Positions 11,636-25,100 are shown, numbered from the stretch's first letter. The stretch: 64,000 nucleotides of DNA from Lithospermum erythrorhizon (GCA_019722365.1 JADFUC010000464.1:558001-622000); one strand, 5' to 3'. Notes: generated by a model not told the origin, from the sequence alone. Translations and numbers: made by a program.

Positions 11636-12003
11636 GTATAACCAGGTAAAGGAAACAAGTTAATTGTTAATTTAGTCCAACTATGTATGATCGAGTTGCG
11701 ATTTAGTCTAAATTAGTGTCAATTTTGCAGATTTAGCCTCTATTAATGTACACGATGTTGCAGCTCTTCCTTAAATTGACGGAATCGTTAACAATTAACA
11801 TGGCTCGTGTAAATCACACGGCACATTCATACAGAAATAATTTAACGGCTCTGTCCATTTGGGAATCAAATTGCGACATCATATATGCTATCATGGACTA
11901 AATCTGCAACACGTCCATTATTTGGAGCCAAATCGTAACTCGGCCATAGATACTGTGACCAAAATGGGACAATTAACTCTAAAGAAATTAACCAGTTATA
12001 CTC
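11636..12003. mobile_element. MITE-like element with long terminal inverted repeats
   Basis: The left end (from about 11636, GTATAACCAGGTAAAGG) and the reverse complement of the right end (to about 12003, GTATAACTGGTTAATTT) align over about 100 bp, through AGTTAATTGT, a CGAGTTRCGATTT-like tract and TTGCAGATTTAG. There is no coding capacity. Long imperfect TIRs on a roughly 370-bp element suggest a non-autonomous DNA transposon, perhaps Mutator-like. A related sequence occurs near 15180-15320. The target-site duplication could not be defined. Confidence 0.6.
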
Positions 12004-12100
12004 GTATCAAATCTTTTACTTCCACTCTGAATACTAAGCAATTTTGTTCTTTTTTCGCCATGAGGTCCAGTCTGCACTATTTTACTTTTGCCCATGAATG

Positions 12101-12359
12101 CTAGCAGCCACTCCAAGTCCAAGGACAAACAAAGGCAATAGGACATTGACTCTTTCTTTTCTTCATTATTTCCTGTAGTAACTTAACATCTTCTGGGTGC
12201 CATAAGCTCATGTGTGATGCTACTATAGACTGGTGCAATACATCTTCCGTAAACAAATAGGACAAGATGCTCTTCAAATGGTTGCTATCATTCACAAACT
12301 TGGAAGCCATCATGATTGCTTTCTCTGCCAGAATGGTATCTCTCGTTGGAAACAAAACC
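12101..12359 (-). pseudogene. Orphan coding-like fragment, unknown protein
   Basis: On the minus strand a plausible acceptor (TTGAGCAG) at 12360 opens a frame of about 85 codons beginning VLFPTRDTILAEKAIMMASK and ending CPWTWSGC before a stop. The composition (few Asn/Ile/Lys runs, WHPEDVKLLQEIMKK-like amphipathic stretch) looks more like real protein than neighbouring chance frames. I do not recognise the family, and no partner exons were found on either side. It may be the last exon of an unknown gene, a gene fragment carried by a transposon (a MITE lies just beside it), or chance. Confidence 0.3.
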
Positions 12360-13029
12360 TGCTCAAGACATTACAGGCTCAATAACAAATATGTAGCTGT
12401 TTATGTTTCTTGCAAATATATGAGATTAAACAACAGTCATTACCATTAGAATCGGGCACTATTAAGTTAAAGGGTAGAGGCATCTCAGAACTACCTTTCA
12501 CCTTTCGGGTCTAGCTATTAATAACATTTTCCCTAAATTTACAGCTTATTATTTAATTTCAATGTCTTTAAAGAGATTCTCTAAGTCCTATGTGTGCTAG
12601 GGGTCGGATACTTGATTGTACTTCTTTAAACTATACAAAACAAATAATTGTTGTTCAACTATAATTTATAAAGGATATGAATTAGTAATCGCTCCATCTG
12701 GGGTAATGACTGGAATGTTTTCAACACGTACATTCAGTTCAATAATATAGAATTGTATACTTATAGAGTTTGAAGTTGATTTTCTAAAGTGCGAAACCAC
12801 AAACTAATCCCATTCGATTTTCTTCGATTTTCTCAAGAAGAAAAACGATCACCGTAGGCCTCACAATACAAACCTCAGACATCACGGAGGTGAGGCAATC
12901 ACAAGGACATGCCTCAAGCAGCCCAAGGCATTTGAGTCTCCTCATTTACCACTACAACTCTCAGATCGGTAATATCCTCAAGGGGTTCAACCATCATCAA
13001 TCGCAGAATGGCGGCATGCGGTGCCAACA
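12360..13029. other. Intergenic DNA
   Basis: AT-rich sequence without a recognisable gene. A short moderately GC-rich tract at about 12855-13020 precedes the AACCGA-rich repeats. Confidence 0.4.
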
Positions 13030-13787
13030 AAATACAAACCGACTTCAACCGACCGAACCAACCGGTAAAATAATGTAAATTTTTGAACCGATCGAACCGA
13101 ACCGACAGCTTGGCGTCCGGAGAGAACTGACCCAATTAGGTTCGGCCTTTGAAATAACCGAACCGAACCGATTTCTAAATTTCAAGGTAGATTTTTTCAA
13201 TTTTCATTTATTATCCTTTTCAATATCTTGTAGTATTTGCATGTGTACATTTTAAGAATTTTAATTTAGATTTAACTTGCTCATTATCTAGATAATGAAA
13301 TAAAATATATAAATCTTTCTAAACTAGTCAATTACATGTATAATACAAAATACGTAGTGATGGCCATGTGATTAACGCGAGATGTAGATTGTGATAACTA
13401 ATCTTAAAAGAAGTTCATTGAAATTACAAGGTTAAATCTAGTTTAAGGACTTAATTTTGAGTTCAAGACGATATGTTCAAAAACACCTAAAACCGAAATT
13501 TAATCGAAACCGAACTGAACCGAGACAACCGACAGGGACGTGAACGATCTGGAATCCCGAACCGATTTAGGCTCTCGAATTCGAGAGGACCTACTTAGGT
13601 TCGACCTTTGGAGAGAACTGAGGAAATAGGTTCGGCTCTAATTTTGGCTCAAAACGAATCGAACCGCTGAACCCTAAAAGACAACACTAACTCCAAAACT
13701 CTCAACCATCGAATTACGCCTGGGGTCAAACTAAGATAGTACTAACTTCTTTTTATAACGACCTGGCCCCACCTCATCGTTAAAACA

Positions 13788-14563
13788 GTTTCGATTTTGA
13801 AATTATTCAAACCTCATTGATGGCCGTCAACGAATTTTGGTTTTTTATTGATTTTTCATGTGTTTCTACTAACGGCTATGTTTTATATTTTTCCTAATAT
13901 GATGGTTAAAGTTTCGTCTTAAAAATTAAGTTAATTAAATTAAATTGTAATGGTAGAAATTAATTGTAATTGAGTGTTCTTTGTTTAATTTTAATTTATT
14001 TTAATTGACGTTTTCAATTTTTCAAATTTTAATTATAAATAACATTTTAAAGGTCAACGTTTCATTTCAAAAAACTAATATATTAATTAAAAGAAATTAT
14101 AGAAAGTTGAGTATCAGAGTGTTGATACTTTTAAATTTTTAATTCTCCTTTTTCTTTTTAATGTTGAATTTTGACCATAAATCATCTTTTAATGGTCAAA
14201 GTTTCGTAAAAACGAAAACATTAATTATAATTAATTGAAGAAAGTAGGAGAAAATTGCCGAAATGGTTCCCGAGCAACGGGCGCCTAAAACGCACTTTGG
14301 TCCCTACTGTCACCATAGCATGGTCTCAGAGCGCACAAAGTTGCACTTGTCCACAAACTAACGCTTACTCCTAAATCTAAATATCCCGAGATTAACTGTG
14401 ACATTAGTTTGGGGACCAAAGTGTAACTTCTTTGTGCCACTTTACGGGTACGGACGGCCATATTGAAAAATCAATCGTGACCGCCCGAATTGTACCGGGA
14501 TTCGGGTTCGATTTTTATTTTGAAACCGAACCGATGAGGTTTGAATAATTTCAAAACCGAAAC
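13788..14563. repeat. Inverted repeat arms of a MITE-like element
   Basis: GTTTCGATTTTGAAATTATT followed by CAAACCTCAT at the left end is matched, inverted, at the right end with one or two changes. Similarity weakens but continues outward for perhaps 15 bp. The arms enclose about 710 bp, including another inverted-repeat element, so at least two insertions are stacked. Confidence 0.6.
14250..14475. mobile_element. Nested small inverted-repeat element
   Basis: CACTTTGGTCCCTACTGTCAC near 14293 is mirrored by the inverted GTGACATTAG and GGGGACCAAAGTG near 14398-14422. The outer parts (GCCGAAATGG near 14256 and ACGGCCATATTG near 14454) pair weakly. It is about 220 bp and has no coding capacity, so it is a MITE-like insertion inside the larger inverted-repeat unit. 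Confidence 0.5.
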
Positions 14564-15320
14564 TCTTTTGTGGTTTCATGTGGGTTTGCATTCCTAAACC
14601 TAATCGCTCCTAACCGAGTCGCACCGATCATTTATATTTAATTTATTATATATTTCAAATAAATATTTAATTATTCATAATATATTGAAATTTACATTAG
14701 ACATAGACAACTACTTTAATAAAATCATATTAGAATGGTCAATTTAATGGAATGAACAATAACTCAATAAATATAGTATATAAACAATAAATAATGATTC
14801 GTAAACACATAAACAATTCAAAAAGTTGAAACCACATATTTCTCTAATTAAATAAGTAAAATTAAATTATCTTTTCAATTTTTTAATTTGCGTTATTTAA
14901 TTTTTAGTAAAATTATCAATAGTGTAAACAAATCTTAATTATTTATTGTTTCTATATCTATAGATGTTTCGTGAGGATAATTTTAGATTTTCACACCAAA
15001 ACCGATTTACAATTAAATCGAACTGAAACTGGATTTGCACCGCACCGAAAATCGACGAGCGAGAAAACTAATCGCATCGAACCGGTGGACCGAAATTACT
15101 GCTTTCGCTGTGAAAACCGCACCGATGGCCATCCTACTACTTATGACCAAACCGCAATTTCAAGTGGTAAAGATGAATCAAATGTTAATTGGGTGACCAA
15201 ACTTAAACTTTTGTGCCACATACGGCGACTAAATCACACGCCAATTATTTAACCAAAACGCAACTCACGCCACCATCTTAACCATTTTACAATTAACTCA
15301 AGAAATTAGCATAACAATGG

Positions 15321-16710
15321 TTAGGGTATAGCCGTTTACTCCTCCTCCAATCCTTTTCAATTGATGTTTTCATTTTCGACTTCGACTTAACAATGTTTTT
15401 TTGTTGAGAGTTTGATCACAATGTTTTCTTTTGAATTTACTAAGACCTAGGGCCAGGCAAGGTGGGTAACGGCCCTGGACCCCTTCCTAGAAGCCAGCCC
15501 ATATTTTTGGGTAATTTTCATTACCCATAACTATATTTCGCTTTACCAGCCATGTGTTCTCCAACATCCTAATAAATTCAATACTAACTAAATGAAAAAA
15601 TAATTTCAATCCACTTAAATCAATCCAATAGCCTAACTAATCTAAATGTCCACGTATTAAATGTATTCAATCAATCCTTAATTTACTCCATTCTTTATTA
15701 TTCAATTCTGTTATGAATATAACTATAAACAACGAAATAAACAAAATACAGAAATGAGAGAATAAATTTATTGCCTGACATTCAATCAACTACGAGGTTT
15801 AAGCAGTAGAAACAACCAAAATAAAATATATTGATTATATTAGGGGGCATTTTTAACTTCAAGCAGGGGCCCCAAAAATATCGTGACCGACACTGACTGT
15901 AATTGGCCAATTGAAACCAAACATAAGATGCAAGCAATTATTCTTTTCTTCTTCTTTTGATTTTTTTTTCTCAATTTTTTATTTTTTCCCCACTTTCTCT
16001 GGTTCTAGTGAACTCAATTGTTCAATTAATCGTTCTTCTTTCTCCCCCACATTTATGTTTTTACATCAACACAACACTCAAAACATTAATCCACAAATCA
16101 AAGACAAATCTTAAAGATTATACATTCCTCAAGTTGAGACAATCGTCGAAGAAATTAGAGGTTTACTATCGGATATAAAGAAGGGTTGGCTTTATGAAAA
16201 AAGTTGGCATCAAAATTCAATCCCAACTTCAACAAGCTAATTAGAAATCATATCATACTCACTTCCTTGCATACAAGCAAAATCATATCATACTCATAAA
16301 TTCAACCAGACTGTAGGGAGGTTGTTCTCGAATTGACCTAAAAGTGAAGTGCAAACACAATCATATACTAATTCACACAATAAATAAGAAGCATAGGTAG
16401 TACAAACACAATCTACTACCGAAGCCATATGCAAATAGCAAATCATGCAATAACATAATCTCAATTCAATCATGAACCTAAGCTATCTCGAACAACATAG
16501 CATCAAGAATACAGAGATGAAGTTAACATGAAGTTTGGTAATGCTACAAAAGCTGAAAACATAGATAATATCCCCATAAGAAAGAGGGTCTTACAAAAAG
16601 ATGATTAAATGGAACAAATTAACTCTCCTAATCTTCAACACTGCTATGTGGAGTCGTGGAGATGAATGGCAACTCTTCTTTAACCATGGTCAGAATCAAA
16701 CCATGTCCAA
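15321..16710. other. Intergenic DNA and Asterix 3' flank
   Basis: Mostly AT-rich. Two GC-rich patches, at 15447-15500 (AGGGCCAGGCAAGG) and 15842-15895 (AGCAGGGGCCCCAAAAATAT), could be the two ends of a roughly 450-bp transposon relic; the pairing is weak. The 3' UTR of the minus-strand Asterix gene probably reaches to about 16600. The T-rich tract near 15940-16000 gives chance open frames. Confidence 0.4.
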
Positions 16711-18717
16711 TCAGCGTTTCGTACCCTGGCGATTTCCCAATCCCAGATAGTTTGTTGCTAACCCCATAATACCAAACCTGGTTAACAAAAGAATATAAGC
16801 AAAATTAATGGGGGGAAAGGATAGATGACAAAGAAGGACGGTACGGAAAGGAAACAACAGTGTCTTTTGCAGTACATGATAAATGAGCTCATATTTGGAA
16901 GATAAGCGGTTAACAGATACAAGCTTGCACTATATGTGAGGTGGGTCTACTGAAGACCATGGACTTTTTAGATGGTGATTGACCAAGTTTTACTTTTTTA
17001 GAAGACTTTATAGATAGAAGTACTGCACCAAAAAATCCCAAAGTTCAAGCCATTTAGCAGGCTGACTCATATGCTAGTAAAAATGAAACGAAACGACTAC
17101 TATAAAGGACAAAATATCAGCAGAGCACCTCTTTGAGAATATCTTTCTGAGCAATCAGTGTGCCAAAAGAAGTAGGTCAACATCTCAAATATCGTTCTTT
17201 ATGCAAATAAGAGAACCAAAATAAGACACTTATTATAGCATGACAATAAATGAAGCTATATGTTCTGCTCACAAACTGGAAGATACAATTAAGACATGTA
17301 TCGATCATTGTCAGAAGGATCTTTACTAACATCACTATAACATTTCAAAGATGACTGTGTAAAGAAGACTCAAAACACTTCAGTGCTCAAGAATTCTTGC
17401 TAGTAGGAACACTACTCTCAATTAAAGAATACCCCTGTGCCATTTGTATTCACCAAACCTCATATTCAGGAAATGCTAATACCGTAATCTCAAAGAAACG
17501 TTCATCGAAGTCTTATACAGCTCCTGGGAGATGGTTTAGTGATTACCAATTAGACATTCGATGTAATATACCTCTTATAAACCTCAGCAATCAACTAATT
17601 ATGCAACAATATATCAAATTCGTGACCTATACTAACAAAAATATGCATCTCCATTAACATAAATTTCAAACAAGTAGTTGCAAGCTCAATAACTTTGACG
17701 CTTCCTAAGACGAGGAGAATTACACATTTACAGGATACTTACATCATTGCCATGGAGATCTGTTTGAGATCAGTCTCCATATTCTTCATATTAGCGAGTG
17801 CCTGAGCTGAGAATATTATCGCTAGCCACGAACATGCCTTATACTGCACCATAATATATATATATCAACATACAATAAATATATATCATAAATGGTTGAC
17901 TATAAATTTTGAACTCACATATTTCTGTATACATTGTATAATACTAAGATATTTGGTAAAAAAACAAATCAAAAGATAGTATTTTTAACATACTTTACTA
18001 TTAAGATAATAATTGTGATTGATATCAAAGTCAGATATACATGTCAAGGCTACAAATTTTGTAAATCATGACCATTGAAAATCAAACAACACAATATTCT
18101 AGGTATTAAGGAAGTCCTATATACATATAAATCGCAATCTAATTAAACAAACCACAATTGTTAAATTAAATTGATAAAAAAGCATAAACCAAAACAAACA
18201 AAACCAATCATTAACTCACTAACTGGGATCAACTATGTAGATACAAAGTTTCCATTCATAAATATATATTATAAAAAAAATCTAAGCTTTACCCATTAGT
18301 GGGTCACATATATGCATACCCGACTAAGCGGATTAGGCTATATGAATACAACGTCTCCATTCATAAACATCTTTTTAAAATTCATAAAAAAAAAAACATA
18401 AACCACCAAACTAATCTAACATTCACCCCATCAAGTGAATCACCTATACATATACAATAAGAAGTTTCATTCACAATTGTTTTTATAACATAACATTAAC
18501 ATGCCCAACACCTTAATTATTTTTATAAAATTCATAAAAAACATTACAAGAAATAAAAAATTGTTGGTACCTTAAACATGGCGCCAAATACGCCGAAGAT
18601 GACTGCTATGAAGCCAGAATAGTCAACGGGGAGATCTTGTGGGGCCACTAATGGCTGCTTGTATGGTCTCGCAGCTGAGGGTTGCCTTGGATCGTTGGAT
18701 TGAGTTTGTGACGACAT
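16711..18717 (-). CDS. Protein Asterix (UPF0139), PAT-complex subunit homologue
   Basis: Asterix (WDR83OS in animals) partners CCDC47 in the ER PAT complex, an intramembrane chaperone for multispanning proteins; the plant role is inferred from the family. Three exons: 18571-18717, 17743-17843 and 16711-16777. Donors are GTACCAAC and GTAAGTA; acceptors GGTGCAG and AACCAG. The joined frame is 104 aa plus stop, the usual family length. It starts MSSQTQSNDPRQPSAARPYK, followed by the conserved VDYSGFIAVIFGVFGAMFK segment. Exon 2 gives YKACSWLAIIFSAQALANM and a DLKQISMAMM tract. Exon 3 gives FGIMGLATNYLG and a short basic tail. Hydrophobic stretches at about 33-48, 52-68 and 80-93 suit an ER membrane protein. 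Exons are short and spread over 2 kb, so frame scanning misses the gene. No lesion seen. Confidence 0.9.
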
Positions 18718-21150
18718 TTGTGAGCCGTTGGATCAATCTGTCACTTTGTTTTGTCTCAACAAAGACAAAGGTACTAGGAGATGTTAGATCATAGATGTAT
18801 AACGGCCGACTATCCAGAATAAACTCTTTTTAGCTGAAACGAATAATTTCGCCTTTAATAAAACTTTCTAACTAATACACTTACAAATGTAGAGGCAAAA
18901 TAATCATTTCACACCTAAACCCAACATATTTATGTATAATGTACCAGATGTATAACATACCTTTTAAAAAAAAAATTAACCATGAATAGACATTAGAGTC
19001 AAGTAATGAGTCGAGGGTAACCAGCGTTCGCTCCGCTTATACCGAGTCGAGAAGCCGAAATGGATTTCAGCCATGACGCATTAACTTGGCAAGCCGACTT
19101 TGTACTGATTATATGATTATTATTGTATATTTAAATGTGATTATAAAACTAATACTCTAATTTTTTGATGTTTGAGTTTATTGTTAAGTAGCTAAGGTGT
19201 CAAGTATGATGACTTTTTTCGTTATAATTTGGGCTTAATCGCCAAAGCCCAATTTATTTATCGACAATTAACGCCCATCTCTATTATTTTTGTGCAATTC
19301 AGCTATCAACCAGCCGAGCTGCTCTTTTGAAGCTCGCTTTTGCATCGAAGCAAGCTAAAAAATTCTCCAAATGACTGCTACTCAGCCCATGAATAATACG
19401 ATTACATAGTATCATAAATTACGAATATAAATATTAATCCATCCGTCCATTAAGTCATAGGCAGATGTATAATATATTTGGGATTAATTTCATATGGACT
19501 CCAAATATACAAGTAATCTTAATATTGCAAGTCAACTTTTTATGTTTTTAATTTACTCCCTTAGATTATATTTTCAATTTGCTCGGAACTTCGATTTTCA
19601 AAAGTAAAATCGATGAAACCCAATTTCACATAAATGACTGATGGTTTAATAGTATAATGAAATTGTTTGGAGTTTCTATTAGAGCGTTCATTGCGTGGGA
19701 TTTTCATGCCCTGCAATGAGCATCTACTCGGTGAGATATCATGTCCAATTATTGGATTTCAACAAGTACATATATTTGGAGTAGTATTCAATCGAATATG
19801 TTTGATGCAACAGTTAAATAGAAGATGAAATTGTCTATTATGTGTTCAGATCCTTACTATTTAGATTAACATATCCTATCTTTATAATTTCTAATTCTTA
19901 TCGTTGGAAATAAAATTATGTGAGACAATTTTAAAATTGATCAATTGAATATGTTTTATAGTCCAACTTAAGAACATTACAAGATCTCAAGATTGGAAGA
20001 CGTTGATGGAAAACCTCTTAAGCAAGATCATTCGACACCCTACTTATATTAATGCTTAAATTGTCGTGAAATATGTAATAGCATAAGTCCTCACACAAAC
20101 AATTGTTCTTATTTATTGAAAAAGGAAAAGTAAGCTCATGCAGCCTTGCAAATATTGTCCAAGCAATAAACTTCAGCTATCTTTGTACTTCCTTGTGGTT
20201 GAATGTTTTTAGGATTAATGGTAACGGTAATTATCTATGTTTACAATATATTTTAATGATCACTATCTCGCCACGTGGAGAATACGGACTTTCAAGTAGC
20301 GGGCATTTTCATCCTTTCACTTAATCGAAGGGTGATTGATCTAGTCTTTCAAAGATAGGTGATCAATCGATCTGTTCAAACATATGTGATATATCGAAAA
20401 ACATCGGATAAATATGGGGTTATCAATCGGTAACATTAGGTAAATATAACGGATGTAATTTATCTAGTTCAATATTTAAATGTTATTAATGACTCAAAAT
20501 ACTTCTCTTATAACATTCGACACCTCCTTTCTCCCCTTAATTAAAACCTCGCTCCTAATTTCTTCCATAAATTAGTAATCTTAATCATCATCGTCCCAAT
20601 TCAAACCCCATTTCCACTAAATATTGAACTCCACCAAAATAAGAAAATAGTACTCATGAATTTACTCCGAATCCCAACTCTACAAGAACCACACATATCG
20701 AAATGTAAGATAATCACTGACCGAATCTCAATTCAAACCAAAGATGACTGGGCCGGCTGCAGAGGCCAAAGGATCAGTGGTTGGAAGCGTAGACCTTGCC
20801 AATTGAGTATCATAGTGCTTTAGACGATTATTGCAATAATGACACTTTTCAATTATAATCCACCTCGCTTCTATAGCTCTCTTTGTATCCCCATTTCACC
20901 CTTTCATTCTCCATCACATTCCGCGGCGCGAGAAACCGAATTCAAGCTTCAAACTACATTTAATTCCATTTTGAATATTGCAAAATGGGTGAAATAAAAT
21001 ATATAAAGAATTTGTATAATTAAGCATGTGACGATATGAAAATAAATTGAAATTCAAGAATTAACAAAATTGAGGGGATAAATGGGTATCAAATGTTACA
21101 ATAGAAGTATTTTAAATAATTAAGAACGTTTAAATATGAAATTGACTAAA
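18718..21150. other. Asterix promoter side and long intergenic spacer
   Basis: The first few hundred bases upstream of the Asterix ATG hold its 5' UTR and promoter. A patch near 19010-19110 (CGTTCGCTCCGCTTATACCG) and one near 20330-20460 (TCGATCTGTTC and TATCAATCGG tracts) look like repeat relics. I see no gene in this 2.4 kb. Confidence 0.4.
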
Positions 21151-21159
21151 TTAGCTCCG

Positions 21160-21510
21160 CTATGTTTACCTATATTTGCTTAATATTACTAGTCAATCAC
21201 CTATGTTTACCTAATGTTTCTAGTTGATCACTTATGTTTCAAACCGTTCCAGTCGATCACCTATCTTGAAGTGTAAATTTTCTGTCGATCACTTGATGTT
21301 AGTCTGTTTTACGATCACCTATCTTTGAATTTTCCGCCTATCACCCATTCAATTAAGTGAAAGACAAAATGCCCTTAATTAAAAAGTCACGTGACGGAAT
21401 GAGTGATCGACCGGGAATAGTTCGAACATAAAGCGACGACTAGAACGGTTTGAAAGATAGATAATCAACTAAAAACATCTTGTAAATATAAGTGATTGCC
21501 CCTGCCATTA
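21160..21510. repeat. Degenerate short tandem repeat around GATCACCTAT
   Basis: The motif (A/G)T(C/T)GATCACYTAT with variable spacers recurs about five times between 21192 and 21345, at roughly 30-45 bp spacing. Inverted forms (AGTGATCGACCGG near 21403) follow. Similar sequence occurs near 20340-20420. This looks like the decayed end structure of a small transposable element. No coding capacity. Confidence 0.5.
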
Positions 21511-22147
21511 ACTCATGTTTTTATTACTTTGTGTGGTGGTTATCCTTGGAGAGGAACTGTCCCAAAGCAATAAACAAAGCCATACCTCAACGATTCCATA
21601 AAGAACATAATTATTACTATAGAACATAATTATTACTATAGAAACAAAGAACATTCATAGTTCAACATTGTAAAAGTACGTGTCATTGCACAGTTGAGGT
21701 ATTGTAAATATGATCAGATAAAGACTTATCGACCAATCATGAGCTTAGAAGCTATCAGAAATGACACATGATCACTTCCATTTGAACACTAAAGAACACT
21801 TACAAATTGAAAAGCATTTTACTAACCTGAAAAAATAGATACATAAATATATATTTCATATAAACAGAAGATTTGGCTGCCTACACAGTTCTTTCCATAA
21901 TTCTGACCGAGCTCTGGTTCTTCCCTACTTGGGCAAAAGATGATGAGGCTCCCATATATTTCTTTCTAACTTAAAAGAGATGTACAAGAGGAACGAATGG
22001 CGATTACTTCACACCTATGACAAACGCCCATATATAGGAATAATCGATAGGCCTCTTACACGATTTACAAGACTAAACTATCCACTGGTCATGTGAAGAG
22101 GACGGATGAGGGTGGTCAAACATCATGGGAGAACGGAAATGGATAAG
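21511..22147. other. Intergenic DNA and 3' flank of the DSPP-like gene
   Basis: Contains a short exact tandem duplication (AGAACATAATTATTACTAT, twice, near 21604-21642). The 3' UTR of the minus-strand DSPP-like gene probably occupies the last few hundred bases. No other gene seen. Confidence 0.4.
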
Positions 22148-25100
22148 TTATAGAGGGAGACAATGTACCCTATCTGGCAAACTTCTAGGAACAGGCAGAG
22201 CAGTAACATATCTCTGCAGGTGTGGTCTTGGTGCTTTAGTAGCCATATCAGATGATGATGAAGTGTTGGGAGTCTCAAATTGTCCACGGCCATGAAATTT
22301 GGCAAATCTATTGATGACAGAAAACTTTTCTAGCTCTTGGCATTCAACCCTTAAGTCCACCAGTGATACTCTTTTATCCAACCTGCAACAGTATAAGATC
22401 AGATCAAGATTAAGCACAAAGCACAACCCAAAACCAAGGCAAAAAGAAATAAAGGACAAAGGAGTTCTTATAGTTTTATTCTTGATAATATAGAATCCAA
22501 CATCAAGGTAAAGAAATTTTCATTCAACTTTTCAGCGAGCAAGTGCCCATTCCCTAGTAGTAGACCACATAAGAAGCAAAGGTATATCTTATTTTGTTGA
22601 TAGTAAAGATTTCAAAACAATTCAAGAGGGAAATGGCAAAAATAAAGAATTTCAAAACACCAACCTACGCTTTATCTCAAGGCAAGAAGAGATAATGTTT
22701 TGAACTCCACTTAAGAATCTTGAACAGCTCATATAACACCTGCAATACCGTATAAGAAGCGATTCACCTCCCTCATTACCCCGTTAGGCAGAGCCTCGAA
22801 GGCATTAACAAGCACAAGGAACAAATTATAGAATATAGACAAAGCACTACAAATTATCTCTTACTAAAACTCGTTCAAAACTCATAGGTGAGAAATTGGA
22901 ACATCATTAGGAAAAAGTCACTTCTTTCCATGACCTATGGAGGCAACGATTTTATATTATCTGGCTCTTGGATATGATGGAATAGGATCGAACGGCCATT
23001 ACACTGACATATTTCATCGCTAAGCATCGATATTCTTAGCACTTCATCTCGTTAATTCTAAATTCTCCCTCATATCACGCAAGGCCAGATAAATACGCCC
23101 CCGGCATTGCCCACTTAGACATTGTGGCATGTTGTATCTATAAAAGAAGTTACCTGAAAAACTCGGTCTCTAGATTTAGAGCTCTGCCCCTAAAATCTTT
23201 CATGACCATTGGCAGATGTCGATCATTAACTTTCTCCGACTTTTTATCAGAAGAACTGCACAATATTAGGGAAACAAATATGTTGTATAGATGAACATCT
23301 TGTTGGCACAATACTAAATCAAATCCAATAACATGGAAAGCAAAGGTGTCACAGTTTATCAATATATAAGCAGAACACTCACAGTTTCTCGCCATCATGA
23401 GATGTACCAGAGTTACTACTTAGGTGGGGGATAAGACCACATGCTTCACCTAACGCTAATCTGGATACGGAATACACCACACCCTCATGTGCCAATTCTG
23501 CATCTGAAGAAAGAATAATTGGTATTGGAGGGCATAGCAACTGCTGCATTAGGTGAGTTGTCAAATTAAGCCTCCTTTTAGCTTTAAGTGTGGTTGGTCC
23601 ATTTTCAGATAAATCAACTTCATCTTCAATCTGTACAGGGTAACAGGCACAAAGCAGCATGAGGCAAATGACATAGGCATCAGAGATGAAAACTGGGCAT
23701 AGAGAATGTATTGCCTATCACATTTATCATACCTTTTCTGGTTTCCGATTAACTGCCTTAGCCCAAACTTCTTCTGCCATCCTGCAAGAAGGAAATACAC
23801 ACAAATTATATAATGAAAATATGCAGGTAATAGGATATTCAATAAAACAGAAACTGGCAACTAAAAATGTAAAGCTATTCTCAAGGTCGGACCTGATTGT
23901 CTTAGCAGTTCGAAGTTTATGTGACACTTCTTTATGCCATGAAATATAGAAGAACGTCTGTCTTTTGCGCTTTTTGAGTCTTGAGACACTCAGCTGCATA
24001 GATTGTGGCTCCATAGATGCAGTTAAGTTGGTAGAGCTTTGTGGAACATTCAAATGTTGACCAGGATCAACAGCAGCAGGAACTTGCTCCATCGAATTCA
24101 ATGTATGCAAGCCACTAGAAGATTTACCAAGAGTAGAAGGCTGTTCAGCTGTTTTGGGGATTTTGCCTTGAAAAGTATCATTTATTGCTAACATCTGCCC
24201 ATTTCTGAATGTTCCATAGTGGTTAAACCATGATGGGGGCATCTGTGGACTAATGTGAGGCTGATCAACTCTAGGAGAAGTTGTATTGTTCCCATGAAGA
24301 TTAGTCCGAAAATCCTCCTGTCCAGGAGCAATAATATTCTGTGAAGATACATTGCCCAATTGAGCAGATGTCTCTCTCTCAGCATTATCCGCTAATCCTG
24401 AGAAGCTTAGCACTCCGGAATATCCAGAAGAAGCCAGTGACTGGAGACCCGCATTCCTACTGGCATCATTAGGAGTTAGTTTTGGACCTTCAACACTTCC
24501 CTCCAGGCCTTTCATCTTTTTCAATGCCCTACCATTTGTATCTGGCTCCGCAGTCTTCATGGCCTGCATTTGATTTAGTAAGGAAAACTGTTGATGGGAC
24601 AAGCTATTAGATACCAAAGACCGTCCAAAGGCCTCTATATTCTTCTGAGTTATAGCAGTTCTTGCAGAAGATCCATCTGTGGGATTGAAAGAGACAGGTT
24701 CCGTACCCTGGTATCCATCCTTCTCGTAGTTTAGATTTTTAGTAGAATCTTTTTGTGCAGGACTATCCCTATTCATAGAGCTTGCACCAGATACAGATGG
24801 GGAATTGCAATCAGTCACTGCATCTTGTTCAGCTTCCCGGCATGGAGCGGAGGAACTTGATTCAAGGACATTGGCTTGATACGACTGACGGACATTTGGA
24901 GCAGTTTTTTGAGTCTGCGCGCTGAACATATTTGGCAGTCCTGAAACATTATTCCATATGTTTGGTGGCATTGTTAAGGAAGGTCCCTGTCTGGCATTGC
25001 CAGAGAGAGACACGGGTAATGGAACAGAGATGGGCTCCTTGGCTGCTGATGGTGGTACCCAACCCATTGAATGCTGATTAGCTGTACCAATTTGATGTGA

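Larger units (their letters stand above)
13030..15320. mobile_element. Mosaic of DNA-transposon relics rich in AACCGA motifs
   Basis: Clusters of degenerate AACCGA/CCGAAC repeats lie at about 13030-13170, 13490-13680, 14480-14620 and 15000-15130. Within the mosaic is an inverted pair (13788-13818 and 14532-14563). Nested inside that pair is a second inverted-repeat element at about 14250-14475. The segment 15180-15320 resembles one end of the MITE at 11636-12003. No transposase reading frame survives. The short open frame near 14971 is translated repeat and not a gene. Confidence 0.5.

Noticed and set aside
14971..15252. Frame rich in NRTEP-like residues
   Set aside because: It is a translation of the AACCGA-type repeats.
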